From: Achromobacter sp. AONIH1
GTDB taxonomy: Bacteria; Pseudomonadota; Gammaproteobacteria; Burkholderiales; Burkholderiaceae_B
Assembly (NCBI RefSeq): GCF_002902905.1
Contig: NZ_CP026124.1
Span: 5,456,001-5,520,000 of the forward strand
Length of the DNA stretch: 64,000 nucleotides
Direction: 5' to 3'
Below, in pieces: positions 46,948 through 55,405 of the stretch (the first letter of the stretch is position 1; each line of letters begins with the position of its first letter). The notes below the pieces were generated by a model that did no database searches, was not told the origin of the DNA, and was given only the letters and a program-made list of their open reading frames with translations. The translations under genes and the position numbers were made by a program.

Positions 46948-47964
46948 TCAGATGCCGGCCTGGGCGGCTTCGAGCGTGGCGTCGTGGCGGCTCGGGGCCT
47001 GGGTCTGGGTGCGCCAGGCGTCGTAGATCAGGCCGGGATTGTTGGCGGCCAACAGCGTCGGGTCGGACAGCATGCGACGCCAGCGGCGCGCGCCGGTCTG
47101 GCCGTTGACCAGGCCGAGCATGGGGCGCGTCATCACGCGCAGCGGCACGCCCTGGGCCACCTGCCTGGCGGCGTAGGCCGTCATGGCGTCCACCACCTGG
47201 GCGTCGCTGGGCAGGCGGACCGAGGGCCAGAGCTGCAAGGACACCTCGGACAGCACGCGCGGCGTATGCCAGGCCGCGCGGCCCAGCATCACGCCGTCGA
47301 ACTCGGCCGCCGCGCCCACCGACTGGGCCGCATCGGCCAGGCCGCCGTTGAGCACGAATACGGAATCCGGAAAATCGCGCTTCAGCCGCGCGACCACGTC
47401 GTAGCGCAGCGGCGGGATTTCCCGGTTGTCCTTGGGCGACAGGCCCTTGAGCACCGCGTTGCGCGCATGGGCGATGAAGACGCGGCAGCCGGTGTCGTGG
47501 ATCTTGCCGACGAAGTCGCGAACGAATGCATACGAGTCGTCGTAGTCCAGCCCCAGGCGATGCTTGACGGTCACGGGGATGTCCACGGCGTCCTGCATGG
47601 CCTTGATGCAGTCGGCGACCAGGTCGGGTTCGGCCATCAGGCAGGCACCGAACGCGCCGCGCTGCACGCGCTCCGAGGGGCAGCCGCAGTTCAGGTTGAT
47701 TTCGTCGTAGCCCCATTGACGGCCCAGCCTGGCGCATTGCGCCAGCGCGTCCGGCTCGCTGCCGCCCAGCTGCAAGGCCACGGGATGCTCGGCCTCGTCG
47801 AAATCCAGGTGCCGCGCGACGTTGCCATGCAGCAGCGCGCCGGTGGTGATCATTTCCGTGTACAGCCGCGCCCGCGGCGCCAGCAGCCGGTGGAAATAAC
47901 GGCAATGGCGGTCGGTCACGTCGATCATGGGGGCGACGCACAGGCGCCAGTCGGGGGAGTCCAA
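46948..47964 (-). CDS. dusA: tRNA-dihydrouridine(20/20a) synthase
   Basis: An FMN- and NADPH-dependent enzyme that reduces uridines 20/20a in the tRNA D-loop. The 338-residue protein starts with WRLCVAPMIDVTDRHCRYFHR and has the DusA-type LYTEMITTGALLHG. The catalytic Cys95 stands in NLNCGCPSERVQRGAFGACLM. It also has VKHRLGLDYDD, FIAHARNAVLKGLSPKDNRE and VFVLNGGLADA for flavin and phosphate contacts. The length is typical. Confidence 0.96.
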   Translation of the reverse strand: MDSPDWRLCVAPMIDVTDRHCRYFHRLLAPRARLYTEMITTGALLHGNVARHLDFDEAEHPVALQLGGSEPDALAQCARLGRQWGYDEINLNCGCPSERVQRGAFGACLMAEPDLVADCIKAMQDAVDIPVTVKHRLGLDYDDSYAFVRDFVGKIHDTGCRVFIAHARNAVLKGLSPKDNREIPPLRYDVVARLKRDFPDSVFVLNGGLADAAQSVGAAAEFDGVMLGRAAWHTPRVLSEVSLQLWPSVRLPSDAQVVDAMTAYAARQVAQGVPLRVMTRPMLGLVNGQTGARRWRRMLSDPTLLAANNPGLIYDAWRTQTQAPSRHDATLEAAQAGI

Positions 47965-48148
47965 GAATAGCTCGTCAAAACAAGGGGATGCGGTATTTTA
48001 CGGCCCCCGCGGAGATTCTGCCCGCCGCGCTGCCAGCGGTCTTGCGCAGCGCGCCCGCCATGTGGTCTAAAATTGCGCCGCGGTCGCCCGGACAGGCGCG
48101 CCCGCGCCCAAGCCGCCCGCCCGTCAACCCCTGGTTTCCTCAAGCTCA

Positions 48149-49117
48149 ATGGCCGTATTCACCCCCGTATCCGACGACGACGCGCGCGCCCTGCTGGCGC
48201 ATTTCGACCTGGGCGAATTCATTTCGCTGCGGGGGATCACGGCAGGTATAGAAAACACCAACTACTTCCTCTACACCTCGCGCGGCGAATATGTATTGAC
48301 GCTGTTCGAGGTGCTGACGCACGCGCAGCTGCCGTTCTATATCGAGCTGATGCACCAGCTGGCCGAACGCGGCATCCCGGTGCCGCAGCCGCAGACCCTG
48401 CGCGACGGCACGCGCCTGACGACCCTGCACGGCAAGCCCTGCGCCATCGTCACGCGCCTACCGGGCGGCTACGAACCCGCGCCCGGCGCAGCGCATTGCG
48501 CACTGGCCGGCGCCACGCTGGCCCGCACCCATCTGGCCGCCCAGGACTTCCCGATACGCCAGCCCAATCTGCGCGGGCTGTCCTGGTGGCTGGAAACCGC
48601 CCCCAAGGTCATGCCCTTCCTGGACGAAGGCCAGGCCCGCCTGCTGTCGACGGAATTGGCCGAACAGCAGGCCGCCAGCGCCACCGCGTCCTGGCAAAGT
48701 CTGCCCTCGGGTCCTGCGCACTGCGACCTGTTCCGCGATAACGTGCTGTTCGCCGGTACCTTCGACGACCCCTTGATGGGCGGTTTCATCGACTTCTATT
48801 TCGCGGGCTGCGATACCTGGCTGTTCGACGTGGCGGTCAGCGTCAACGACTGGTGCATCGAGCGGGACACCGGCGCGTTCATTCCCGAGCTGGTGCAATC
48901 CTGGCTGCGAGCCTATGCCGAGGTGCGGCCCTTCACCGACGCCGAACGGCAGGCCTGGCCGCTGATGCTGCGCGGCGCCGCGCTGCGCTTCTGGCTGTCG
49001 CGCCTGTACGACTATTTCCTGCCCAGGCCGGCCCAGACGCTGAAGCCGCACGACCCCCGCCATTTCGAAAGAGTGTTGCAAGCGCGCCACCTCCCGGGCC
49101 TGCCGGAGTTGCCGTAA
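48149..49117 (+). CDS. thrB: Homoserine kinase (ThrB, aminoglycoside-phosphotransferase fold)
   Basis: Phosphorylates homoserine in threonine synthesis. The 322-residue protein belongs to the APH-fold ThrB class found in betaproteobacteria and pseudomonads, not the GHMP class. Evidence is GITAGIENTNYFLYTSRGEYVLTLFE at the N-terminus. The catalytic loop GPAHCDLFRDNVLF (Asp as base) and the metal motif GFIDFYFAGCDTWLFDVA follow. The start MAVFTPVSDDDA is conserved. It is probably monocistronic: a strong hairpin follows its stop. Confidence 0.94.
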   Translation: MAVFTPVSDDDARALLAHFDLGEFISLRGITAGIENTNYFLYTSRGEYVLTLFEVLTHAQLPFYIELMHQLAERGIPVPQPQTLRDGTRLTTLHGKPCAIVTRLPGGYEPAPGAAHCALAGATLARTHLAAQDFPIRQPNLRGLSWWLETAPKVMPFLDEGQARLLSTELAEQQAASATASWQSLPSGPAHCDLFRDNVLFAGTFDDPLMGGFIDFYFAGCDTWLFDVAVSVNDWCIERDTGAFIPELVQSWLRAYAEVRPFTDAERQAWPLMLRGAALRFWLSRLYDYFLPRPAQTLKPHDPRHFERVLQARHLPGLPELP

Positions 49118-49122
49118 CAATC

Positions 49123-49145
49123 GTGCCCCCCATAATGGGGGGCAC
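49123..49145 (+). terminator. Perfect hairpin after thrB
   Basis: GTGCCCCCC (49123-49131) and GGGGGGCAC (49137-49145) form a perfect 9-bp stem with a 5-base loop, 6 bases past the thrB stop and 41 bases before the next ATG. There is no U-run, so it is a weak terminator or a transcript-end hairpin. Confidence 0.5.
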
Positions 49146-49185
49146 AGCGCGTTCACTTTCGAGAGATCATCCAACAGACCACACC

Positions 49186-49989
49186 ATGCAAGCAGCATAC
49201 CTCCCCGCGTCTTCCGGCTGGCAATGGGTCCGGGACGGTTTCCGCCTGTTCCGCAAGCAGCCCCTGGCCATGTTCCTCTGGGCCATGGCTATCAGCCTCC
49301 TGGTCATTTTCGCGACGGCGATCCCGCCGGTAGGGCCGATCCTGTTCGTGGCGCTCATGCCCATCGTCACGCTGATGACGCTGTCCGCGTGCAAGCACGT
49401 CGAGGCCGACCGCGTCATGCTGCCGTCCATGTGGCCCAAGCCGCTGCAGAAACCCGGCGTCTTTCGCAAGCTGTTCCTCATGGGCCTGCTCTATGCGGCG
49501 CTCTGCATGGTGATCGGCCTGCTGGCCTTCCTGCCGTTCTCCGGCTCGCTGTCCGAGGCCGTGCGCGTGGCCTCGATGGAAAAGGACATCACGCCGCTGT
49601 TGTCCGCCCTGATGGTCCCCCTGACCGTCTTTGGCGTGCTGTACGTGATCGTCGCCGCGCTGTTCTGGCATGCGCCAGTGCTGGTGGCCTGGCACGGTCT
49701 GCGCCTGACGCAGGCGCTGTTCTTCTCCGGCGTCGCCTGCTGGCGCAACAAATGGGCCTTCCTGGTGTACGGCGCCGCCTGGGTCATGGTGTTCCTGTTC
49801 ATCGACCTGTGCGCCGGCATGCTCGTGACCATCGGCCTGTCGCCGCAGTTCGCGGGCACGCTGCAGGTGCCGTTCAATATCGCGGCGGGCGGCGTGCTGT
49901 ACTGCAGCTTCTATCCGGCCTATACCTCCGTGTTCGGCATCAACGACGCCGCCGCGCAGCTCGACAACGGCAACGGCGCCCAGGCATAG
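49186..49989 (+). CDS. BPSS1780-like inner-membrane protein
   Basis: A 267-residue protein with six to seven hydrophobic helices. The opening GWQWVRDGFRLFRKQPLAMFLWA and the Pro-rich first helix pair match the BPSS1780 family of membrane proteins of unknown function in Burkholderiales. The ATG at 49186 starts the conserved N-terminus. Its 3' end is overlapped on the other strand by the DUF192-like frame. Confidence 0.85.
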   Translation: MQAAYLPASSGWQWVRDGFRLFRKQPLAMFLWAMAISLLVIFATAIPPVGPILFVALMPIVTLMTLSACKHVEADRVMLPSMWPKPLQKPGVFRKLFLMGLLYAALCMVIGLLAFLPFSGSLSEAVRVASMEKDITPLLSALMVPLTVFGVLYVIVAALFWHAPVLVAWHGLRLTQALFFSGVACWRNKWAFLVYGAAWVMVFLFIDLCAGMLVTIGLSPQFAGTLQVPFNIAAGGVLYCSFYPAYTSVFGINDAAAQLDNGNGAQA

Positions 49990-50205
49990 CGCCACGCGCC
50001 GCGGCGCCAGCGCCCGGCGCAGTTCAAGCACGCGTCCCGAGCGCGATACGAAGGCCACGTCTATGGGATGGCGCATGCCGAAGGTATGCACCGCGAAACA
50101 CGGCGTGAGCAGGATGCCCACTCTCGGGCCCGGCGGCTTGCGCCACGCCAGCCCCCGCATCCGCCCCCACCAACCATCCACCCGCAGCAGCCGGAGCCGC
50201 GCCAT
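49930..50205 (-). pseudogene. DUF192-like protein at the end of the Tad operon, 3' end unresolved
   Basis: The frame from the ATG at 50205 (or GTG at 50238) encodes a DUF192-like domain: GRMRGLAWR, then LLTPCFAVHTFGMRHPIDVAFVSRSGRVLEL, then VALCLGAVAVVELRGG. DUF192 proteins normally stop 10-20 residues after that last block. Here the frame has no stop for about 800 more bases and runs antisense through the BPSS1780-like gene to 49153. The coordinates I give cover only the recognisable domain. Either the native stop has been lost, or the protein has a long low-complexity tail. It follows tadC by 17 bases (ATG) or overlaps it (GTG). DUF192 function is unknown. Confidence 0.45.
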
Positions 50206-50222
50206 CGGCGGCGCCCGGCGTG

Positions 50223-50786
50223 TCAAGGCAGGCTCCACGACAGCTGCACCACGACAGGAAAGGCCAGCACGATGAAGGTGCAGGGAAAAATGCAGCCGAT
50301 CAGCGGCAACAGCATTTTCACCGGCGCCTGCAAGGCCATCTGCTCCGCCCGGATCCGCCTGTCGTCGCGGCCATGAGCGGCCAGCGTGCGCAGCACCGGC
50401 CCCAGACTTGCGCCCAGGGCCTCTGCCTGCGCCATCGCCACGGCCCAGTGGGCCGCCAGGGTGCTGCCGCTGCGCCGGGCCAGCAGCCGGATCGCGACCG
50501 CTTGCGGCACGCCGGCGCGCATCTCGACCAGCGCGCGGTCCAGCGCGTCACGCAGCAGGCCCGGCGGACCGCTGCGCGCGGCCAGTTGCAGCGCCCCCTG
50601 CACGCTCATTCCGGCTTCCACGCACAGGACCATCATGTCGAACACGAAGGGCAGGCCGCGCTCGATGTCGCGCGCAAGGCGGGCTGCCCGCCTGCGCGTC
50701 CGCCCCACCCCCAGCCATCGCAATGCCAGCCATGTCAGCCAGCCCGCGCAACCCGCTGCGACGGCCGTTGCGACATCAGGCGGCAT
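50223..50786 (-). CDS. tadC: Tad pilus inner-membrane protein TadC
   Basis: A 187-residue type II secretion F-domain protein. After one N-terminal helix, ERGLPFVFDMMVLCVEAGMSVQGALQLAA begins the F domain. The end MLLPLIGCIFPCTFIVLAFPVVVQL is the last helix pair. It is shorter than the usual TadC of roughly 300 residues, lacking most of the N-terminal membrane region. With TadB it should form the inner-membrane platform of the Flp pilus. It lies 27 bases after tadB. Confidence 0.87.
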   Translation of the reverse strand: MPPDVATAVAAGCAGWLTWLALRWLGVGRTRRRAARLARDIERGLPFVFDMMVLCVEAGMSVQGALQLAARSGPPGLLRDALDRALVEMRAGVPQAVAIRLLARRSGSTLAAHWAVAMAQAEALGASLGPVLRTLAAHGRDDRRIRAEQMALQAPVKMLLPLIGCIFPCTFIVLAFPVVVQLSWSLP

Positions 50787-50813
50787 GTCTGCCTCGGAGC
50801 ACGGAGCGGCGCC

Positions 50814-51494
50814 TCATGCATCGATCCTTGCGATGCGCCGGATCAGCACCACGCCAGCGGTCTCCAGCGCGGCCAGCAGCGCCAGCACGCCCCAGCCGGC
50901 CGGTGTGCGCCACAGCAGGTTCATGATCGCCGGTTCCAGCAGGTAAAGCACCGCCAGCAGCAGCACCGGCAAGGCGCCGACGATCCAGGCCTGCATGCGC
51001 CCCTGGGACGTCAGCGCCCGCAGCCGGGCCTGCAACTGCGAACGGGCGCGCAAGGTGTCCGCGATGCGGTCCAGCGCCTCGGCCAGATTGCCGCCGGATC
51101 GCGTGGCGATACGCAAGGCCGCGGCGGTCAGGGCGGTTGCCTCGGACGGCACCCGCTGTTCCAGCCGGGCCAGCGCCTCATCCCAGGGGATGCCCAGCCG
51201 CTGCTCGCGCAGCAGCAGGCCAAGCTCCTGCGACAACGGCGCCTCGCCGTTCTCGGCCAGATGGCGCAGTGCCGTGTTGAGTGCGGCGCCGGCGCGCAGC
51301 GAGGAACTCAGCATCGGCAAGGCCACGGACAGCTGCCGTTCGAACATGCTGGCGCGCCGGCGGATCCGAGCCCGGTGCAAGGCGCTCAAGGGCCATGGGA
51401 CAGCCCGTGCCGCTCGACGCCGGCGCGCTGCCAGCATCCGCCCTGCCAGCAACGCGACGCAGAACATGGCCAGTCCGGCCGCGATTCCGGTCAT
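50814..51494 (-). CDS. tadB: Tad pilus inner-membrane protein TadB
   Basis: A 226-residue F-domain protein. The N-terminal helix (5-22) is followed by FERQLSVALPMLSSSLRAGAALNTALRHLAEN and LAEALDRIADTLRARSQLQARLRALTSQGRMQAWIV, the TadB signature. Two C-terminal helices follow. It is shorter than usual TadB proteins. The ATG at 51494 overlaps the cpaF stop by 4 bases (ATGA), a sign of translational coupling. It should act with TadC as the pilus assembly platform. Confidence 0.9.
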   Translation of the reverse strand: MTGIAAGLAMFCVALLAGRMLAARRRRAARAVPWPLSALHRARIRRRASMFERQLSVALPMLSSSLRAGAALNTALRHLAENGEAPLSQELGLLLREQRLGIPWDEALARLEQRVPSEATALTAAALRIATRSGGNLAEALDRIADTLRARSQLQARLRALTSQGRMQAWIVGALPVLLLAVLYLLEPAIMNLLWRTPAGWGVLALLAALETAGVVLIRRIARIDA

Positions 51495-53173
51495 GGCCGC
51501 TCCGCCATGCCTCGGCCCGGACGACTCGCGCCGTCGACCGCCTCGGATGGCGGCGCCTGAAACCAGGCAGGGTCGCACAGGCCTCCGATCTCGTTTCCAA
51601 CCCGTGCGAAAGCGGGGAACACGCCGCAAGCCACGAATCCCTGCCGGCGATCGAAACGGAACAGCTCCTGCAGCTGGATGCGGCCGCTTTCGATGCCGGT
51701 CAGTTCGACGATGGACGTCACCAGGCGCCGGCCATCGGCCAGGCGCGCCGATTGCAGGATCAGGTCGACGCTGGCGGCGATATGCTCGCGCACGGCGGCC
51801 AGAGGCAGATCCAGCCCGGCCATCAGCACCATGGCTTCCAGGCGGGCCAGCGCATCGCGCGGCGAGTTCGCGTGCAACGTGGTCAGCGAACCTTCGTGAC
51901 CGGTATTCATCGCCGTGAGCATGTCGAACGCCTCGCCGCCGCGGCATTCGCCGACGACGATCCGGTCCGGCCGCATGCGCAGCGCATTGCGCACCAGTTC
52001 GCGAATGTCGATCCTGCCCTTGCCTTCCGCGTTGGGCGGACGCGCCTCCAGCGCCACCCGGTGCGCGTGTTCCAGGCGCAGCTCTGCGGCATCCTCGATG
52101 GTGATCACGCGCTCGGCGTCGGGAATCTCGTTGGACAGCACGTTCAACAGCGTGGTCTTGCCGGACCCCGTGCCGCCCGAAACGATCAGGTTGCGCCGGG
52201 CTCGCACGCCGAACGCCAGGAAGGCCGCCATGGCCGTGCTCAACGAACCGCCACGCGTCAGCGCATCGAGCGTCAGGCTGCGCCCGGGAAACTTGCGGAT
52301 CGTCAGGCTCGCGCCCCGGATCGCGGCGGGCGGGATGATGGCGTGCATGCGCGACCCGTCCGGCAACCGGGCGTCGACCATCGGCGCCGCTTCGTCGATA
52401 CGGCGGCCCAGCGGCGTGACGACGCGATCGATCGCCCAGCGCACGGACTGCTCGCTGGAAAACGCGGCCGGATGGCGGTACAGGCGACCTTGCCGCTCGA
52501 CATAGATCTCGTCGTGGCGGTTCACCATGATCTCGGTCACATCGGCGGCGGCCAGCAAGGGTTCCAGCGGCCCCAGGCCCACGGCCTCGTCCAGCACTTC
52601 CTGGCATAGCGCGGCAGGGTCGACGCCCGCCGGCATGTCCTGATCGTCGGCGACGATCTGCGTCAGCAACCGCCCCGCCTCGGCGCGCAAGGCGCTATCG
52701 CTGACGCCGGCCAGGTCGCGCCGCCGCAGGTCCAGCGCTTCCAGCAGCGCGGCATGCAGGCGCCGGCGATGCGCCAGCCTGGATGCGAACGCCGACTCGA
52801 GCAGGATGTCGGTTTCGCGCGGCAGCGGCGCCGCGCCGGAATGCGGCCCTGCCGGCGTGGCCACAGGCACTTGCACGTCAGGGACCGCGCCACGCGACAC
52901 CCGCAGGCGGCATGGCCCGATGAAGATATCGTCCTCCGGCAGCACGGCCGCCAGACGCTCCACTCTGGCGCCGTTGAGCAGGGTTCCCGACAGCGAATCC
53001 AGGTCTTCCAGCAGCACGCCCGTCTCGACGGCGCGCAGCCACGCGTGCCTGCGCGCCACGCGCCAATGGGCAATGCGCAGCCCGCAAGGCGCCGCGCGTC
53101 CCACCAGCACCGGCGACGGCAGGCTCATCCGGCGCGGCGCGGCATCGGGAAAGTTCAGTTCAATATCCAGCAC
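51491..53173 (-). CDS. cpaF: Tad pilus secretion ATPase with N-terminal FHA domain
   Basis: A 560-residue cytoplasmic hexameric ATPase that would power Flp pilus assembly. Residues about 15-95 look like a forkhead-associated domain (VLVGR..., RRHAWL, LEDLDSLSGTLLNG), which usually binds phosphothreonine. The CpaF/TadA body follows, with LLAAADVTEIMVNRHDEIYVERQG, then Walker A SGGTGSGKTTLLN, EDAAELRL, and the Walker B/His-box segment MRPDRIVVGECRGGEAFDMLTAMNTGHEGSLTTLHA. Standard CpaF proteins have an unrelated N-terminal domain, so the fusion suggests control by Ser/Thr phosphorylation. It lies 4 bases after the secretin gene. Confidence 0.93.
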   Translation of the reverse strand: MLDIELNFPDAAPRRMSLPSPVLVGRAAPCGLRIAHWRVARRHAWLRAVETGVLLEDLDSLSGTLLNGARVERLAAVLPEDDIFIGPCRLRVSRGAVPDVQVPVATPAGPHSGAAPLPRETDILLESAFASRLAHRRRLHAALLEALDLRRRDLAGVSDSALRAEAGRLLTQIVADDQDMPAGVDPAALCQEVLDEAVGLGPLEPLLAAADVTEIMVNRHDEIYVERQGRLYRHPAAFSSEQSVRWAIDRVVTPLGRRIDEAAPMVDARLPDGSRMHAIIPPAAIRGASLTIRKFPGRSLTLDALTRGGSLSTAMAAFLAFGVRARRNLIVSGGTGSGKTTLLNVLSNEIPDAERVITIEDAAELRLEHAHRVALEARPPNAEGKGRIDIRELVRNALRMRPDRIVVGECRGGEAFDMLTAMNTGHEGSLTTLHANSPRDALARLEAMVLMAGLDLPLAAVREHIAASVDLILQSARLADGRRLVTSIVELTGIESGRIQLQELFRFDRRQGFVACGVFPAFARVGNEIGGLCDPAWFQAPPSEAVDGASRPGRGMAERP

Positions 53174-53177
53174 GGCA

Positions 53178-54557
53178 TCACTCCTGGTTGTGCGGCGTAC
53201 GCACGGCAGCGGCGTCCGACCATTGGGACCCGGGGCCGCGGTAGGGGTCCCACCCCGCCGCCGGGCCAGGGTCGGCGGCCAGGGACGAGGTGCCCAGACG
53301 CGGGGGGTCGGGAAACGCCGCGTCGAGCAGGTCCCGGCCGCGTCGCGCCCGCTCGGCCAGGCCGGGATCCTGCGCGGACACGATGCGCGGCGTCACGAAG
53401 ATCGCCAGCTCGGTTTCGCGCAACTGATAGCGACGCGACGCAAACAAAGCCCCCAGCACAGGCACGTCCAGCAACCCTGGCAAACCGCTCACGTCCCGGC
53501 CCTGCTCGCGCGACAGAAAGCCACCGATGACCAATGTGCTGCCGGATCGGACATTGAACTCGGTGGACGCGCGGCGCATGCGCAGCGCGGGTCCGCCCGG
53601 CAGGTTCAGGCTGGTGTCCACCGAACTCGCCTCGACTTCGATCAGTGAACGGATCACGTCGTTGCGGTCAATGCGCGGCGTGATCTTGAGCGATACGCCA
53701 TAGGGTTTGAACACCGTGGCGTTTCTGCCATTGGCATCCGTGGACACATAGGGCAATTCGCCGCCAGCCAGAAAGGTCGCGCTGGCGCCGCTACGCGCCA
53801 GCAGTTGGGGCTGGGCCAGCATGACCGCCTCGCCGCGCTGCGCCAGCAAGGCCAGGCGCGCCGACAGCAGCGCATTGACGCCAAAATAGCCGGCCGCGTT
53901 GGAAACAGGGCCGTTCGTGGCGACCGGCGATTCGCCGGGCCGCTCCAGACGACTCGTGGAGCCACCGTCCCAGGCCAGCCCGACATTCACCCCGCCTTGC
54001 GTCAGGCCATCCCACTTCAGGCCGAACTCACGCAGGCGCGAGGTCGGGATCTCCACGACCTGCACGTCCAGCAGCACCATGCGGTCCCAGCCGACCTGTC
54101 CCGTGAGGTCCAGCACTGACGGATAGCGCTCGGCCAGCGCGGCGATGCGGGCGCGGTCCTGGTCGGACAGATCGTCGCCTTCGATGACGATGCTGCCGCC
54201 GACGTGCATGCTCCGGGCCGACGGAATGCGCGCGAGCAGCGCCTCGACCTCGGCACGTTGGCGCGCCACGCCTGCCGGCACGACTCTGAACGCATAGGCG
54301 GTGGGCCGTCCAGCGTCCGTCCAGACATGCACCGAGGACTCGCCCTCGGCGCGGCCGAAAATGACGATTTCCTGCCCGTCGGCGTCGGCCGCGCGCAACA
54401 CCTGTCCGTTGCCGACCGCCACGCGCCGCACGCCCGGATGGGACAGCACCCGGCTTTCCCCCACCTCCAGTTCCACCAGGATGGTCTGCGCCTGAACGCC
54501 CGCCAGGCAGCCACACAGACCCAGCATGGCGGCCAGCCGATAACGGTTCAGCGCCAT
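53178..54557 (-). CDS. cpaC: Tad pilus secretin CpaC (RcpA)
   Basis: A 459-residue outer-membrane secretin. The signal peptide ends at VQA-QT. An N-terminal domain (ILVELEVGESRVLSHPGVRRVAVGN) and a BON-like segment around 130-190 precede the secretin domain with VMLAQPQLLARSGASATFLAGGELPY. The end VPVLGALFASRRYQLRETELAIFVTPRIV is the GSPII signature. It forms the pilus exit pore. The ATG at 54557 overlaps the end of cpaB by 10 bases. The C-terminal 50 residues are Pro/Gly-rich. Confidence 0.94.
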   Translation of the reverse strand: MALNRYRLAAMLGLCGCLAGVQAQTILVELEVGESRVLSHPGVRRVAVGNGQVLRAADADGQEIVIFGRAEGESSVHVWTDAGRPTAYAFRVVPAGVARQRAEVEALLARIPSARSMHVGGSIVIEGDDLSDQDRARIAALAERYPSVLDLTGQVGWDRMVLLDVQVVEIPTSRLREFGLKWDGLTQGGVNVGLAWDGGSTSRLERPGESPVATNGPVSNAAGYFGVNALLSARLALLAQRGEAVMLAQPQLLARSGASATFLAGGELPYVSTDANGRNATVFKPYGVSLKITPRIDRNDVIRSLIEVEASSVDTSLNLPGGPALRMRRASTEFNVRSGSTLVIGGFLSREQGRDVSGLPGLLDVPVLGALFASRRYQLRETELAIFVTPRIVSAQDPGLAERARRGRDLLDAAFPDPPRLGTSSLAADPGPAAGWDPYRGPGSQWSDAAAVRTPHNQE

Positions 54558-55405
54558 GTCGCCCCCCCGTCTGCCCCGACGCCGTATCCGTCGCCCGCAC
54601 CGCGCGGCGCCCGGCCGTCCAGCCGGTCTCCGTAGAGGATGACAACGCCGCCCGCCGGAGGGAGTTCGGCGGGCATGCGCTGCAAGGCGGCCGGATCGGC
54701 CTGATCCTCGTCGCGCACGGCCACCGCGTCGTCCCGGTGACGCAGCATGGCCGTCAGGATGCCTCCCTGTCGGGCAGCGACGAAGCGCAGGGCATCCTCG
54801 GGGCGGACCGCCAGCATGGCGTTCGCCGTGTCCGGCGCGCCATCGTCGGCCGGCGCGCCGACGGACAGGACCCGGGCCGCCAACAGCACCGGAGCGGCGT
54901 TGCGCTTGCCGTCGTGGACAAAGGATGCGTAGACGTCGACGCTGTCGCCCACGCGCAGCCGGCCAGCCAACGGCCCGAGATCGGCAACGGTCACATTCAA
55001 GGCGCGCATTCCTGCTGGCAATGCAAGCTGCGCCGCAGGCGCCGTCGACGCCTGCCCGGCGGGTTGGCCCAGCAGATGTGCCGGCAGGATAATCTCGCCC
55101 GCATCGATATCCGCTGACAGCACCGCGCCCAGCAATGCTTGCGCCGCCAGCGGATCCAGGCTGGCACGGGGCGCCCAGGCCGCGGGAACCTGCCGTCGCT
55201 GCAGGTGCGATTCGTCCAGCCGCGTGCCCGCCGCCAGGTCCTCGGCCGCCACCAGTCGTTCGACAACGGGCGCGTTGGCCGCCACCGGCTCGGGCTCGAC
55301 TTGTCCGACATGTTCGCGCACCGCCCAGGCCGTGGCCAGGGCCGCTGCCAGCGCCAGCCCGTAGGCGCCAAAACGGCGCCACGCCCGCATCAACAGGGTT
55401 TTCAT
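54548..55405 (-). CDS. cpaB: Flp pilus assembly protein CpaB (RcpC)
   Basis: A 285-residue periplasmic protein anchored by one N-terminal helix (RFGAYGLALAAALATAWAV). The SAF/CpaB-type domain is visible in VERLVAAEDLAAGTRLDESHL and in LSADIDAGEIILPAHL, followed by ALNVTVADLGPLAGRLRVGDSVDVYAS. CpaB is thought to support secretin assembly. The ATG at 55405 overlaps the upstream stop as ATGA; an ATG seven codons earlier (55426) is possible. The tail is Gly-rich. Confidence 0.9.
   Translation of the reverse strand: MKTLLMRAWRRFGAYGLALAAALATAWAVREHVGQVEPEPVAANAPVVERLVAAEDLAAGTRLDESHLQRRQVPAAWAPRASLDPLAAQALLGAVLSADIDAGEIILPAHLLGQPAGQASTAPAAQLALPAGMRALNVTVADLGPLAGRLRVGDSVDVYASFVHDGKRNAAPVLLAARVLSVGAPADDGAPDTANAMLAVRPEDALRFVAARQGGILTAMLRHRDDAVAVRDEDQADPAALQRMPAELPPAGGVVILYGDRLDGRAPRGAGDGYGVGADGGATWR

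Noticed and set aside
46948..49989. Mobile element associated with the REP-like block
   Set aside because: No transposase, terminal inverted repeats or target duplications are seen; the flanking genes are ordinary housekeeping genes.
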